Positions 10,941 through 23,742 of a stretch of 64,000 nucleotides of DNA are shown here, in pieces. The translations under genes were made by a program, and so were the position numbers. The DNA comes from Psettodes erumei. Taxonomy: Eukaryota; Chordata; Actinopteri; Pleuronectiformes; Psettodidae. How positions within the stretch are numbered: the first letter of the stretch is position 1; each line of letters begins with the position of its first letter. The stretch lies in contig JAFBJZ010000411.1 of NCBI GenBank assembly GCA_016785225.1, positions 1,912,001 through 1,976,000 on the forward strand, in the 5' to 3' direction. The notes beneath the pieces are model-generated. The model ran no database searches and was not told where the DNA came from. It was given only the letters and a program-made list of their open reading frames with translations.

Positions 10941-13900
10941 AAAACAAACACACACATTCACGGACACAAATGCACAGACACAGGGTAAGGATTTTTTTGC
11001 CTTGTTTTGAATAAAAATGACATTTGATTACCATTTAACTTGATATAGGTAAAGGATGACAGTTTAATATGCGATTGTGTGAGATCTCAGGTGGTCATTA
11101 TGCTGATCATGTGGCCCCATCACATCCTGTCAAAGTTTTCATTGATCTTGATCCACCTGATCTCAGCTCTTGAACTGTCATCCAGGCAAGGTCATGCATC
11201 AACGAGGCTTTCAGGAAATCACACAAATGGCAGCAATGCCCACCTGTGTATGTTCATTTAAACCACATTTGCACATGTGATTAATGCATGACCCAGTTTA
11301 TTGATGTCTTTTCACTCAAGGCTCAAAATGGCAGCTGGCAAGTTGACACACTCTCAGCTGAATTCGGAGTGATATCTATTGGTTCTCCTGGTTTCTCTTT
11401 TTGTATTGCCATGAATGCCACATCGTCCTTTGTCTATATTTGAAGTTAAAAGTTCATCAGGTGTCACTTTGACTCCAAATAAGAAGGAAATACAGCCTTG
11501 GCCGAGGTTTCATACACTCACGCTGTCACTGTTATTGATTATATACAGTTGCCCCAAAAAAGCTTTTATACTTCTTGACCGCTTTTCTTATGCTACTGAA
11601 TGACTTAAAAGTGTGCTTAATTGCTGAGGCAATGGCAATGGCATTTTGTTACACAAATGAAATGGAGACATAGTTGCCCTGTTACCTGCCCTGCTGTCAC
11701 ACAGCAGGAAAGTGATTGGTAAAAATCCCACACATCTTATGCAATAGGTATAAGTGGCGGATGGGGAAAATTGCTTCTTATCATTTCACAATAGTTATAC
11801 TGTAATTCTTTGGTCCTGTGTGTTTCACACAGAATTACATTTTGTTCTTAAAGCTCCAGATGTGCACTCACACAGGTGCTTTTACAATGCCCCACCTTTG
11901 ATAATGCATAAACGAAATATAGAAATGTACATGATCACCTGTCAGCCTAGTATGCAATCACACTGTGGGTAATCTGTCCTTTTTAAAACTTTCAAAACTG
12001 CTGCAGGAAAAGTTGACGTATTATAGGGAATGATTGACATCATATCAGCCGGACAGACACAGAGCAATGCATTTATTCAATAATCTCGGTGGACAAAATA
12101 CCATAAAAATGGCTAAAGTAAAATAACATTCTTGGCCTCAAACAAAACACAGTTAATATTTAGGTGAATGGTAATTTACATACACTCCCTAAGCTCAATT
12201 TTCCTGATTGACTTGAGTGCCACAGTTTCTGCCCTTCTGGCCCCCTCTCCCCTTAATTTAACATGACTGTCTGACATTGCCTTTCCATCTCATAAGAAAA
12301 CTGTTTAGCCCTTAAAGTTGATTAGAATGCATTTTGAAGCACTGTGTAGCACAAAATGTTTGAAAAAAGTCAAAGTACAAATTCTTTTTTGGCAACTGTG
12401 CTTTTCTATTATAACTGTATATTATACTATAGTGTATACTACAGTATACAAGTAGAAGGACAAAAACTATAGTACATACTATAGTTCTTTTTCCACATTT
12501 GCATAACAGTTAACACAATTATAATATAAAGTGACGCATTACAATGGTATATAAGATATACAGTATACATATAATGATTAATATTATATAGCCTAGATAT
12601 CCATATACTCTTTTATAAAGTGCCTCATTTTTGATTGTAGCTGTTTTTACACAGGTAATCTTAAAATGGGTTGTGAAAATGGAAAAAAAAGTGTTGTTTC
12701 TCTCCTGAGTCTAAATTGTTCATATGTTCAACTTTGCAGAAGTCAGACCAGAAACTTATATTGCTATCAGTCAACCATAATCAAATTGCCTTACTGTGTT
12801 TGTCAGGAACATGAAAAAACAACTCATTATTTTTTGCAGTGCCTAACACTTCAGCCACAATGTAAGCACTCCCTCATTCTTTTCTTTGGCCTTATCAAGC
12901 TGAAAAAAGCAAAACAAAGGATAAAAAACCCATCTCTTTCTCTTTCACTCAGTTGTTTCACACTGAGACGTATCCTCTTCAGGCCCTACTGTCATTTTTT
13001 TCCCCCACTCTTTCCCACTTCCAACCAGCTACTCGTTCAGTGTAAAAAAGCCTGATGGCCTGTTGCAGATGGGACATCTTCCATCTGAAGCTGATTATTT
13101 GTGGACAATGTGCAGCCAGTTGCTTGCACGGGAAAATAATAACACACAAGGATTCTACATTGTATAGATGTTAATGTCAAATCATATTTTTAACGACTTC
13201 CTGTATTTTAACTTTATCTCTTTTTACACCAAGACAAAATGAATTCAGTTGCCCATATCTTCTGCTGTATGTAATACAAGTTGTCCACTGATAAAATGTG
13301 ATCTTAATCAGTATTAGATAGAAAATGTAATATGTGCACTAATTTATTGTGGTTATTTCAAACCCCAAAAGAAATATCAACTCCTCAGTGCAGCCAGTAG
13401 GTGTGAATAGTACTTATTCTCTCTTTTTCTCTCTACACTCAAACATAGGACTTGGTCTATATGACAAGTCAGTGCCATTCCAGCTCAAACTCATTACTTT
13501 CTCATTTCTTCCATTTTAACATCCTGCTGCTGTCAAACTAATTGCCAAAAATACAAAGTCTGACAACAATTCAAAAGTCTACTGTAAAGATAATTTTCAA
13601 AGAGTAGATGTACAAAATCACTCATAGATATGATTTAAAAATAAAAAATAAAATGAAATAAAATAAAAAATCATTTTTCACTTGAGAGCTGCTGGGCCAA
13701 AAAAGTAGTTGTTAAAATTAGAATGGAGTCAAACAATTTTTTAAGCAAACTGTTTTTGTTAAGGTCGTGTTACTTATAGAGTGGTTGCGTACTGTATCCA
13801 GATCTGATGATGGAGAGTTTGGCCATGCTGTGACATTAGTGATGCTGAACCAGGACGACTCTGGTTATCAAACGTTTTACTAAGTGCTGTGACCAAACTC

Positions 13901-16600
13901 TTCTAACCAGAGCTCTGGCTGTGTGTATACAGGGTACAAGCGAAGAAGGCTTTCTTGATGTATTTTTGAAACTAGTAGCTTTTCCCACATTTAGATTGGA
14001 TTTTTATTTTTCAAGGGGCTCTGCTTCATTAGTCAGATCATTTTGATCCCTGTCGCAGATATTAAATGCTCAACTATCTGGATGTTGTTACACATAAAAA
14101 ATTATTTGAGTGTTTCAGTCCTAGAGGTAAAAATGCACAGATATTTACTCCACTCATTCTAGAGGTTCCGCATTGACTGACCCAGCCCTCAACTCACACC
14201 AGAAAGCACACTCAAGTGCCTGGCTGTGATTACTGGTGTCTGGTCATTATTTTGTTATTTTGCTGTAACATCAAGGCACAGATCCAAATTTATACCAGCT
14301 CCCGGGAAACCAAGTCTTCCACTCATTTCTTTAATATTCAGTTGGAGATGTGCACAACACCTGGCCAACATTTCCTTTGCAAAGGACTTGTTTCTGGTGC
14401 CAAAGTTTTAGTTGTATGTGTCAATCTCTTGAGTTTCACACCTGAGACATGTGACCATGCAGGATTAAGGACCTCTGACACAAACTAATGCAAGTCAAAT
14501 TTAGAAAATCAGTTTTTTACACATTTGTCGGGCATTTATCAGTCACTGTTTTTAATCTTACAAAATAAAAAAATTAATATATATATATAGATTTAGCACA
14601 GCCCACTACTGCCAACAGTTTGTGCTTAATACTGAGAACATTGTTTTCAAACTCTTGTATAACAAATCCATACAAATATGTGGATATGTCAATATATGGT
14701 CCCCCTTTTCTAATTCCAGTACATTTGTGTTACTCTTTTGTTAAAGTGATCTTTTATAATCTCTTTGTTATTCCCTAACTCTTCTAATTGGGGATTACCC
14801 AGATTCTCTGACTGTACCTCGTAATCTCAAATCTGAGCAGACATAACAGTTGGTAGTAAAACCCTATGAAGAGTCTGAGAAGGGTTCAGGATAGAGGCCG
14901 AATAGGAGGGAGGCATGAAAAAAAAAGATGTGGATTTGGGTAAATATTATTTAATGTATTGTGTATTCAAAATGACTTTATCAGCGTGAGGCTCTCTTCA
15001 GTGTTTCCATTCTCAAATGCTTCTCATCTACAAAACCATCAGAATGCTGCCAAGTATTTTGGTTTGGTAAGAGGCTTGTGTTGTCTCTTTAGAATATTTT
15101 GTAACTTGCCGCTGAAAACGAGGCACATAAATTGCTCAACAGACTCTAACTGTGGGAAATGATACTGTATGTACAATCAGGATAGCAATTATAATTACAA
15201 TGAAAAGAGCATTGTATGTATTTTAAAGCTATTGATACTACTTTGATAATGATGTAAAATGTAAAAAGACTGAACAGGAACTATAGGTATGTAAAGAATA
15301 CTGTGTATAGAGGAGTTTGCTCCAGGGGAGGGATGGGCATGGGGATTCATTCTGTTCATGGCAAAATTGTTTAACACAGAATATTGATGATTCTTGTCTG
15401 TGATGTAGACAACGTCAATGTTTTTTTTTGGATAAAAGGCAAAGTGATATGAAAAAAGGAAAATCCACATCTTTTATTGACTCATTTGTTGACATGTCAC
15501 AACACGTAGTCAAGTGAGTCTAGACTGTCATAAGCCATCGCTGGTCTGAGTTTTTCAGGATAAGCCTGTGGACAGAGGGCACACGTGTTTAATCCCAGTC
15601 CATTCTGTGTAAACAGATGGTATTTTGGCTGCATTTCAGTTCATAGGTGAATAACAGTGTGAGAGAGAGTATTTTTGGTATTCCAAAATATGATATTTCC
15701 CCATTAAATCCCCAAAATAAAGGTCACCAGACTAATACATAGTGAGGAAAGTTATCCATTACTACCAATAGCTTTATTGCTCATTTGTGGGATTTAGATA
15801 ATCAAAATAAAACCATTCTGTAAGGGCTATAAAATTTATTTTAACCCTCCCATGCTTGCCTATATACTGTAAAGTCATGCAGTCAAATGTGTGTTGGTTG
15901 CATTTGAAATTTCAGAAACAACTCAACAGGTTGTTAATGTCAGTAATGTGGTAGAGTTAAATAGAGGAGACGGTAAAAGAAAAAAAGATTTTTATTGATT
16001 AGCTGTTTTAACCTTTGTCAGCCACATCATTCACATTACACAAGTTGAACTGTCTCCTTTCGACATTTAAATCTCTTAAATTTAGGAGATTAGTCTGAGC
16101 AATCAACAAACAAATGCATCTTCTAGCCAGGTTCAAATATCGTTATGAATAAAATATAAAACAAAGAACTCTGCATATGCCTGTGTATGAGTAAAGTACA
16201 AGGAAAATCCACAATATTCCAGAATTGTATTTTTACATACAGGCACTTCCTGCAAAAGATAAGAGCAAAGAGGAGGTTAACCAACAGAACAAAACCCCCA
16301 CCTCAAACTTCAGCAATAAGTATTCACAATATGAGAGAGTAGTGAAATAAACAAACAAAACTGAAACAAAACTCAATGAGCATCATCAAATCACTGAAAC
16401 TGAATTTCACTGATTTTTCTTTATTCGCCAGTAATTTTATTCAAGTAATTTTTCAAGATTGTTATTACAGGCACAGTCGTGTAGATATGGAAGCAGTGCG
16501 TTATAGTACCAACACTACAACGAGTCAAAGAGCAATCAGATCCATCCAAAGTAGCAGTCGAATAATATAGGGCTCTTATGATGCCAACCTATTGTTCCAC

Positions 16601-16702
16601 ATCGAGTCCAGTGGGTGGGGGTAATGCGGACTATACTGGCTTGCTGACCGCCGTCAAAACTGGAAGCAGAAGAAGACGAAGAACCGCAACAACAACAAAA
16701 AA
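16601..16702 (+). repeat. Dispersed fish repeat with AGAAGAAG tail (copy 1)
   Basis: The segment has the order GTGGGTGGGGGTAATGCGG, then GGCTTGCTGACCGCCGTCAAAA, then a purine-rich AGAAGAAGACGAAGAA tail. A similar arrangement occurs on the minus strand at about 61482-61562. I recall this type of short element (GTGGcGGTAATGCA...CCGCC...AGAAGAAG) as common in fish genomes, often close to gene starts. I cannot name its family. Confidence 0.5.
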
Positions 16703-18439
16703 GAGGAAGAAGAAGAATCTGAACCGGAAGCTTAAACGAGCACGCCGCCTCATATCATAGATCTTGACTTGAACCGATGACTCAGTGACTATATCCTTAT
16801 GTTATTGTAGGGTAATCGAACATTTTATCCGTATCTCTCGCCGATAAAACCTAAAGAATAATACTTATCTTAAATCTGATGCCACTGGTAACTTTTATCG
16901 TGAGTGACGTTGAATTCAAAGTGCAGGATGTACAGCTCTATGATGTGGAGATGTACATTTAATTCAGAATGAAAAGACTCGATACGCGGCTGCGGTTTCG
17001 GTAGCCGGAGTTTCGAACAGAGTGGGAGATCGACTTTCTCCTCCTCTTTTGTAACAACATCTAACCCCCCCCCCAAACCCCGACACCCCTCCCTCCACGC
17101 CATCATCACTGATGACCGGTTCATTCATTGACCGTAGTGAGAGAACGCAGGGGTAGACAAATGAGATAGCGTTTAGATAAACCCTGGATGTTTGGTCTGG
17201 TGGTGGCAGTAAGCATGCAGTCACCCTTGGGCGACGTTAGCCTCGGTTCCTAGTCTCCAACGATGACCTCTCCAGCTGCCACAATCTGATGTCCCGGGCT
17301 GAACTCGTCGCGCTGCTTGAAGGTGTGCATGCTGACGCTTCCATTTATTCTCCGTTTATCTCTTCGCATCTGGACTTGTACAGTTAACGTCGGCTTTACT
17401 GAAACCCACTTGTGATTACTGTTAGCATTTTTGTTGCTCCGTAAATAGCGATCAGAAGTTTAAATAGATAATGCTCTACTCTCCAATGGGAACGAAACAT
17501 TGTTTGGGAGGTGTCTCCACATTGTTGCAGGAGTTCCATCACGTGTCTTGCTCTGTGTAGTTTGTTTTGCTTTTACCCTCTGTCCAGCTCATCCTCAAAC
17601 CAGCCGCATGTGGGTTTAAATCCGGAGAGTGAGCTGGTCTCCATCACATGCTGTCACCATTTAACACCCCCCCGGCGCTTCGCGTCATTATCTTGCTTTA
17701 TGATGATGATGATGGGTGTCTTTTGGTTACTCGCCCATTCTGATCGTAATATGCAGTACTACTTTCTGCACTGTTGTCAGAACAATGCATCACAAGGTGC
17801 AGTAACATAGTTTGATTTCAAGGTTGCCTTTGTACAGAGAGAATTTGTAAGTGATTAACAAAAAGGTGGGTGTAGGTTTTGTTATTATTCACTTTCAAGG
17901 CTGCAGGAGAGTTGCAAGTTAACCAATTTTTCAGTCCCTGTGAAAGCCTCGTTTTCTATTAAATTTCCGTTTTTGTGACATTAACATAAAAAAAACTTTC
18001 GAGTTTAAGTTACTGAGTTACTGTACATTAGCAGTGGCAGAGGCGTTGCAGTGTCCTGCACAGTAGAAGTTGTGCTACTTATACATGGGTTTAGGGGAAG
18101 ATGAATCGCTAAACGGGGCTTAGACTGGAGAACACCGTCATTTTCACCACTTTTTACCACTCTGAGAAGAGCCGTGCATTGCAGGGAAAAACTCCAAATG
18201 ACAAAATAAAATGCAAGAAAAGTATGCATTTCCTCTTCACTCAGAAATACTTCACAGTTGTCCACATTCTGTCAAAGCAAACTCGTACACAATAAACGTG
18301 TACCCTCACAGTGTTGTTTCAGGCACATACATTTAATTGCCGCGACTGTTTAAGAATATCATGAAATGCGACGAAGTCTCATTTACATGACTTTGAAAGG
18401 GTGTTTTATTTTGAAATGACGGACACAGGAAGCTGAGAA

Positions 18440-19070
18440 ACTTTCGCAAACCCCGAAATGTCTGAGTACACGACGGTATTTATTTTTCTGCGGTAGTGTA
18501 GGAACCGTAGATAGCGCATGTGCTTAGGCTGCATTCCTCTGATCTAAACTCCGCGCCGGCTCGCTGTCACCCTCCCTCCGAACGTTCACAAGAGTTTTGA
18601 ATCACTGATTTGTACAATTGCAGTTAGTGGAGGTGGTGGTGGTGGTGGTGGGGGGGTACCTATTTCGAGCGCACCGCAAGAAAACACATCCAGTTACGCC
18701 ATGTCGACATACTCCAAAGGCAGTAAATATTTTACGCTTCTGTCCAGTAGCGTGGATCGAGATGGGGAGAAGACTTTTATCTCCCGGAGACGCTCGTTTC
18801 AGCTGCTCGCGCTGACGCTGGCTACGCGGCTGGCTAACGCCTGCTCTTACCGGGGTTTGCCGTCTAAAGCGAGTGCTGTGACGTTTCGTCAGCCGGTCGT
18901 TTTCTTGCAAAACTCTCCAGGCGAAGACTTAAGTTGCATTCGCTGCTATTCCAACAGCGCAGTCGTCAGGATTGAACAAGCGATGTGGCTTCGCGGTTTG
19001 TTGTGACTGACGCATCAAGCGGCGACTGGGAACCGCTTCCACAGAGGGCTGATGGAAGGGTGCGTTTGAT
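18440..19070 (+). promoter_or_regulatory. CpG-rich, promoter-like region upstream of slc25a15
   Basis: CpG dinucleotides are dense here compared with the flanks, and there is a (GGT)n run near 18628-18650. The region lies 0.6-1.3 kb upstream of the slc25a15 start codon, whose coding sequence begins directly after a (TG)n tract, so a non-coding first exon probably lies here or in the similar region at 16970-17420. One 101-codon ORF (18701-19006) with a reasonable Met context overlaps it but resembles nothing I know. Confidence 0.35.
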
Positions 19071-19624
19071 TTACGGTTCCCATCCTGGACACATTTGTGG
19101 ACTGACTATTCAAGGTGTCGTTTGCATGGGGGGGAGAACTAATATTAATGCTATACAAAATAACATAACATAATATTACACAATACTAGAGCCACTACTT
19201 TGGGGTCAAATCTTGATTTAATTATTTTATTTCATGTATTTGGAATACTTTAATGAAGAAAGGCTTGGTCAGAACATTGTATCTAGAGATCTCATGGTTG
19301 TAATTTCCTCTGTAAATTTATTTCTAACCTTACATTTCAATAAACCTGACAGTTATTCTTTTTCCTGACAATCCCATTGTTCAACTTACTGTAACAAATT
19401 GCAAATGGGGGCGGGTGTAATTGTAGTGAACTTTGTAACCCTGCTGCTGCTGCCTGTCCTAAGCTCTGATTCTGCTGGTGAAATACACACACTTCATCCA
19501 TCCCTGCAAAGTGTTTGAGGAAACACATGACCGCTCCCATTTCTGTGCATGTTTATGGTGATGAAGGCACTCTAATAGGATGTAACAGTGTATGTCATCA
19601 GTGGAGTTAGAAGAGGTAAAGGGT

Positions 19625-19626
<2 letters not shown>

Positions 19627-19660
<34 letters not shown>
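19627..19660. repeat. (TG)n microsatellite upstream of the slc25a15 start
   Basis: Seventeen TG units followed by a T run, ending about 40 bases before the slc25a15 start codon. The T-rich stretch may serve as the polypyrimidine tract of an acceptor before the first coding exon (TTTTTTTTCTCACTCAG). Confidence 0.9.
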
Positions 19661-19664
<4 letters not shown>

Positions 19665-19707
19665 TTTTCTCACTCAGAAGTTGAGAGAAAGAGAAACCTC
19701 TTCCACC

Positions 19708-22088
19708 ATGTCCCCACACCCAGTGGTCCAGGCCGTCATTGACCTCTCTGCGGGAGCCATAGGTAACTGCACCACCTTGTCTCTCAAAAACAGAAAACAA
19801 ACACAGTGGCAAACAACAAAAACACAATCAGCATTTAATCTCTATGACATAATCACACTGCCTTTATGCTTCTTCACCAAACAACTCAGTAGCTGTGTCC
19901 AGCATGACATTTTGATGACTCCTGTCTTTTTCCGGCTTGTTTGTCTCTGGGCTTCTGTTGACTATTCATACTGCCCAGTGGAGCGCAGCCCCCTGTAAAG
20001 CCCTCTGTGATTCTTATCTTTCTCCACAGCACGTATATTGAGCACAACCTTTGCATTTCCTGTAGTTTCTATAACAGCCGTTCTTTTCCAAATTAGCTTT
20101 CTGCGTCTGTGAATGCTTTGCTTATTGCTGAAAGGTTTTCTCACTGTCTGCCCCTAAGGGGGTGCAGCATGTGTCTTCAGCGGACAGCCGCTGGACACAA
20201 CAAAGGTCAAGATGCAGACCTTTCCCACGCTGTACCGGGGTTTCATCCACTGCATCACGTCCACCTACAAACAAGTGGGCCTCCGCGGCCTCTACCAGGG
20301 TACCACGCCTGCACTGATGGCCAACATCGCAGAGAACTCTGTGCTCTTCATGAGCTACGGCTTCTGCCAGCAGGTCATCCGCTTCACGTCTGGACTGCAC
20401 AGCGAAGCCGTGCTGAGGTAGCTCGACGTTAACAAGGCTGTTGCCCTTGCGGGCATTCGTTAACGCTCGTCAGACCTCTAACTGTCTGCTGTTTATCCTT
20501 TGCCTTTCTGGTAGTGACATGCAGAAAGCCTGCGCTGGCTCGGTAGCATCCATCTTCTCCTCACTCGTACTCTGCCCCACCGAGCTTGTCAAGTGCCGCC
20601 TGCAAGCCATGTACGAAATGGAGGCATCCGGCAAGATAGCTAAGAGCCACAAGTAAGTTGTTTTTTTTTTTTAAATGGACACACACTTTTGAAATAACAA
20701 AAGGAGGGCATGTACTCTGACATCCCTGAATTTTTTGGGATTGCACGTTGACTAACATCTGGTATCATAAAATGTGCTGATTTGTTTCATATGTGGAACA
20801 TTTTTGGAGTAGTAATAGTGTAGCTTGCTTATTTGTTAGTGCTCTACTTTATTTACATTGGCCTTTGTTGGTGAAAAAGAGAGATTTGGTGACAGATCGA
20901 GAGAAGTGAAATTTACAAAATTTGGGTATTTTAACAACCTGAAAACGGACCATAATTATTTGTCAAATTTGTGTCGATTTATTTATTGAATTTACTCCAA
21001 GGGGTTGGTACCGCTCAGCATTTCACATCTACTGTTAATCTCCACCATATACTTTCCACAGTGCCTAATTATTTTGTATTCTGTTAATTGGCAGTTGTTA
21101 CGACATTGATATTTATGAGCTTGTGTTTTAATTGTTGGTGTTAAGTGCATGGAAATGAAAGTTTGTTTTTTTGGGGGTGGGGTGCTCTGTGTGCCTGAAG
21201 CACAGTGTGGTCCGTAGTGAAATCCATCATGAGGAACGAGGGGCCGCTGGGCTTCTTCCAGGGCCTGATCTCCACCATAGCCAGAGAGGTGCCGGGCTAC
21301 TTCTGCTTCTTTGGTGCCTATGAGCTCTGTCGCACCGGCTTCGCAGACTACATGAAATGTGACAAGGACGACATAGGTATGGGGAAAAAATGGTCTGCAT
21401 GCAATCATTTTATTGTATGGCAATGATTTTTGGAGAATTAGGAAGTAGATCCCCAGTAGAATTAGGAAGGTGTAGTTTGAGGGAAAGTGGATGCATTGGA
21501 AAAGTAAATTTAGATCAGTTTGTATTCAAAGCATGCATACGTAGGAATTTTCATTCATCTACCGTATTTGCTTTCGTCTCCTGCACATTTAATGTACAGT
21601 GTAACTGAGTTAGCATGGGGTGTTGCTGTGCATGTTGAAGGTGTGGCTCCGATCGTGTTCAGCGGTGGGTTCGGAGGGGCGTGTCTGTGGCTGGTGGTGT
21701 ATCCCATGGACTGTGTCAAGTCTCGGATCCAGGTCATGTCTATGACGGGCAAACAGGCGGGGTTTTTAAAAACCTTCATGACCATTGCTCATCGTGAAGG
21801 TAAGGAGAAATGGGGTTTGATGTGTGCTTTGTTTTATCTTCTCAGCAGGGATGATTTGTTTTGAACAGATTTGCAGGTGAAGGCATTCTTTGCAAAAAAA
21901 AAAGAATCCAGGTTCCTGCTGTTTCCAAATGAGACTGTAATGTTTACAGGGTTTTTTTGTGTTTAGGTGTGAGGGCGCTCTACTCTGGTCTTACACCCAC
22001 CATGATACGCACCTTCCCTGCTAATGGTGCACTGTTCCTGGGCTATGAGGCCAGTCGGAAGCTCATGATGAAGCAGTTCGACAGCTAA
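19708..22088 (+). CDS. slc25a15: Mitochondrial ornithine carrier (SLC25A15 / ORC1)
   Basis: Inner-membrane carrier exchanging ornithine for citrulline, linking the mitochondrial and cytosolic halves of the urea cycle. Six coding exons: 19708-19762, 20159-20417, 20515-20652, 21201-21376, 21641-21799 and 21967-22088. All junctions keep phase and the sum is 909 bases (302 residues; the human protein has 301). The three mitochondrial-carrier signatures are present: PLDTTK (29-34), PTELVK (126-131) and PMDCVK (231-236). Stretches shared with the human protein from memory include MANIAENSVLFM, YEMEASGKIAKS, REVPGYF (R179, E180) and MTGKQAGF near the C terminus, with FPANGALFLGYE at the end. The start has the context CCACCATGT. 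No intact polyadenylation signal was clear. Fish can carry two copies; which one this is cannot be told. Confidence 0.93.
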
Positions 22089-23742
22089 AAGAATCCATAT
22101 GCACGGAAACAAACAAAGGAGCGGTAAAGTGGTATCATAGCCGTATAACCTCATCAAGTTTTTAAGGTTATTATGTGCAGGATCTGGTTTTTACCATTTC
22201 GCACTTTTGTTAAATTGACTGAAAAACTAACACACTCCATCTCTTGTAAACCTAGAAGAGAACACCTTTAATATAGTATTTGCATCTTTTCAAATCTGAG
22301 AGAAATTTACTTTTATAACTGAGTAATCTTTGGTTTTCACACTCCAAAAACACAGTTGCCATCATGCAGTATATGAGAAAAACGTACATTATGGAGTTAT
22401 GAGCGTTGACTGTTAAGCAGCCTCTTTATGAGGAAATGTCAAACTCCAGTTGGCTTTACGTCTACCTCAACAAAGTGGTATCCGCACAAAAGTATTTGTC
22501 TCTGCCAGACATTTGACATTATTCTTTACTCGCTCTGTACGCAGGTATATAAATAAGACAGGTACTCCCTTAGGTTATGAAGACATCTTTTAATGCACAG
22601 TATCTTAAAACCATACCTATGCTCATTGTATGAAGATTTTATTTAAAAATGTGAAGTGGTGTATTCTTAATTCCTTTTAAACTGCCGAGAATATGCGATG
22701 ATGTGTTTTCAATTATGGAATTACTGATTTGGTTTGGCCCTGGTTTCAGGGCGAAGTATGGACCTCAGTTTCAGATCACATTGTATAGATGTGGTTACAA
22801 AAAATGCTGATAAAACATTTGCTTACTTTCTGCATTAAGGTACTTTACTTTTCAGATAGCATCAGCTGTAGTCTCACAGGCGTGCAGTCACAGTGTGCTA
22901 GCAAGTGTTTTAAAGTTGAGCCTAACTTTGCATAAACGTTTGTGTCACTGGCCAAATGATAAGCGGTGGCTCATTTGTCACCCTGTTCTGGTGTGCGCCT
23001 CAAACTGAAGGTGTCATACAGGCTCTTTTAGTTGCACCATGTTATACTCCACTCCTGTTGTGATTATTATTACAACAGGAACCCAGTGTTTGCCTTTTAA
23101 GTCACTACATTTAGCCTTTTTTTGTTGTATAACCTCTGTAATTACTTACGCACAAGTCAATGGGGAAGTAATGTGCCATTTACACACTGCATCTCATGTG
23201 CAGGATTTTTTTTTCTCCCATCGAATTACTAGTTTAAGCAATTAAGAATTCCTATTCCAATTCAAAATGTAGATATTTTATTCAGAAGATGTAAGAAATT
23301 TGTGATGACACTATTTGTATAGGAATCAATCAAATTGTAGTAAGACAAACTACATTAAAGGTGTCAGTGGAGAAGAACGTTGTCCTGCATTTTATTTTAC
23401 AAAGGCAACTATTTTGGACTTAAATGGTTAACATATCAAAAGATTAATGCTAATGTGAGGTTTTAAAAATGACGATACACAATACAAAAAGCAAGCACTG
23501 GATCATTTCTAATACTGTGCTTTTTCACAGCTTACCTTAATAATTTGCAGTACATTTCTGATTTCTAGTTGGCTAGTTCAAGAGTATAAAGAATCATGAT
23601 ATACACACAAATACATATTAATATACAAAAACATTGTAAAATAGAGACATCTACAATTTCGAAGTGAATATTTTATGCAGTTGCAGCCAGGATGAATGTT
23701 CCTTAGTGTTCCAGCAGGAGGCACCAGCCAACTGTCTGGAGC
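22089..23742. other. slc25a15 3' UTR and convergent intergenic space
   Basis: No coding region is supported. The two neighbouring genes converge here, so most of this sequence should be their 3' UTRs. Minus-strand AATAAA candidates (TTTATT on the plus strand near 23277 and 23391) could end the tm4sf5-like transcript. Confidence 0.4.

Larger units (their letters stand above)
8312..19707. other. Long gene-poor interval between IRS and slc25a15
   Basis: Mostly AT-rich sequence with no protein family I recognise. It holds the possible IRS terminal exon (10726), a (CA)n tract (10921-10940), a perfect palindrome (12465-12486), a dispersed repeat (about 16601-16702) and two GC- and CpG-richer stretches (about 16970-17420 and 18440-19070). 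These last two look like promoter or 5' UTR sequence, presumably for slc25a15, whose first coding exon begins only at 19708. Confidence 0.5.

Noticed and set aside
10675..11034. ORFs across the CA repeat
   Set aside because: They consist largely of Thr-His or Val-Cys runs from the microsatellite.
16578..16760. Arg/Lys-rich ORF
   Set aside because: Encoded by the purine-rich tail of a dispersed repeat.
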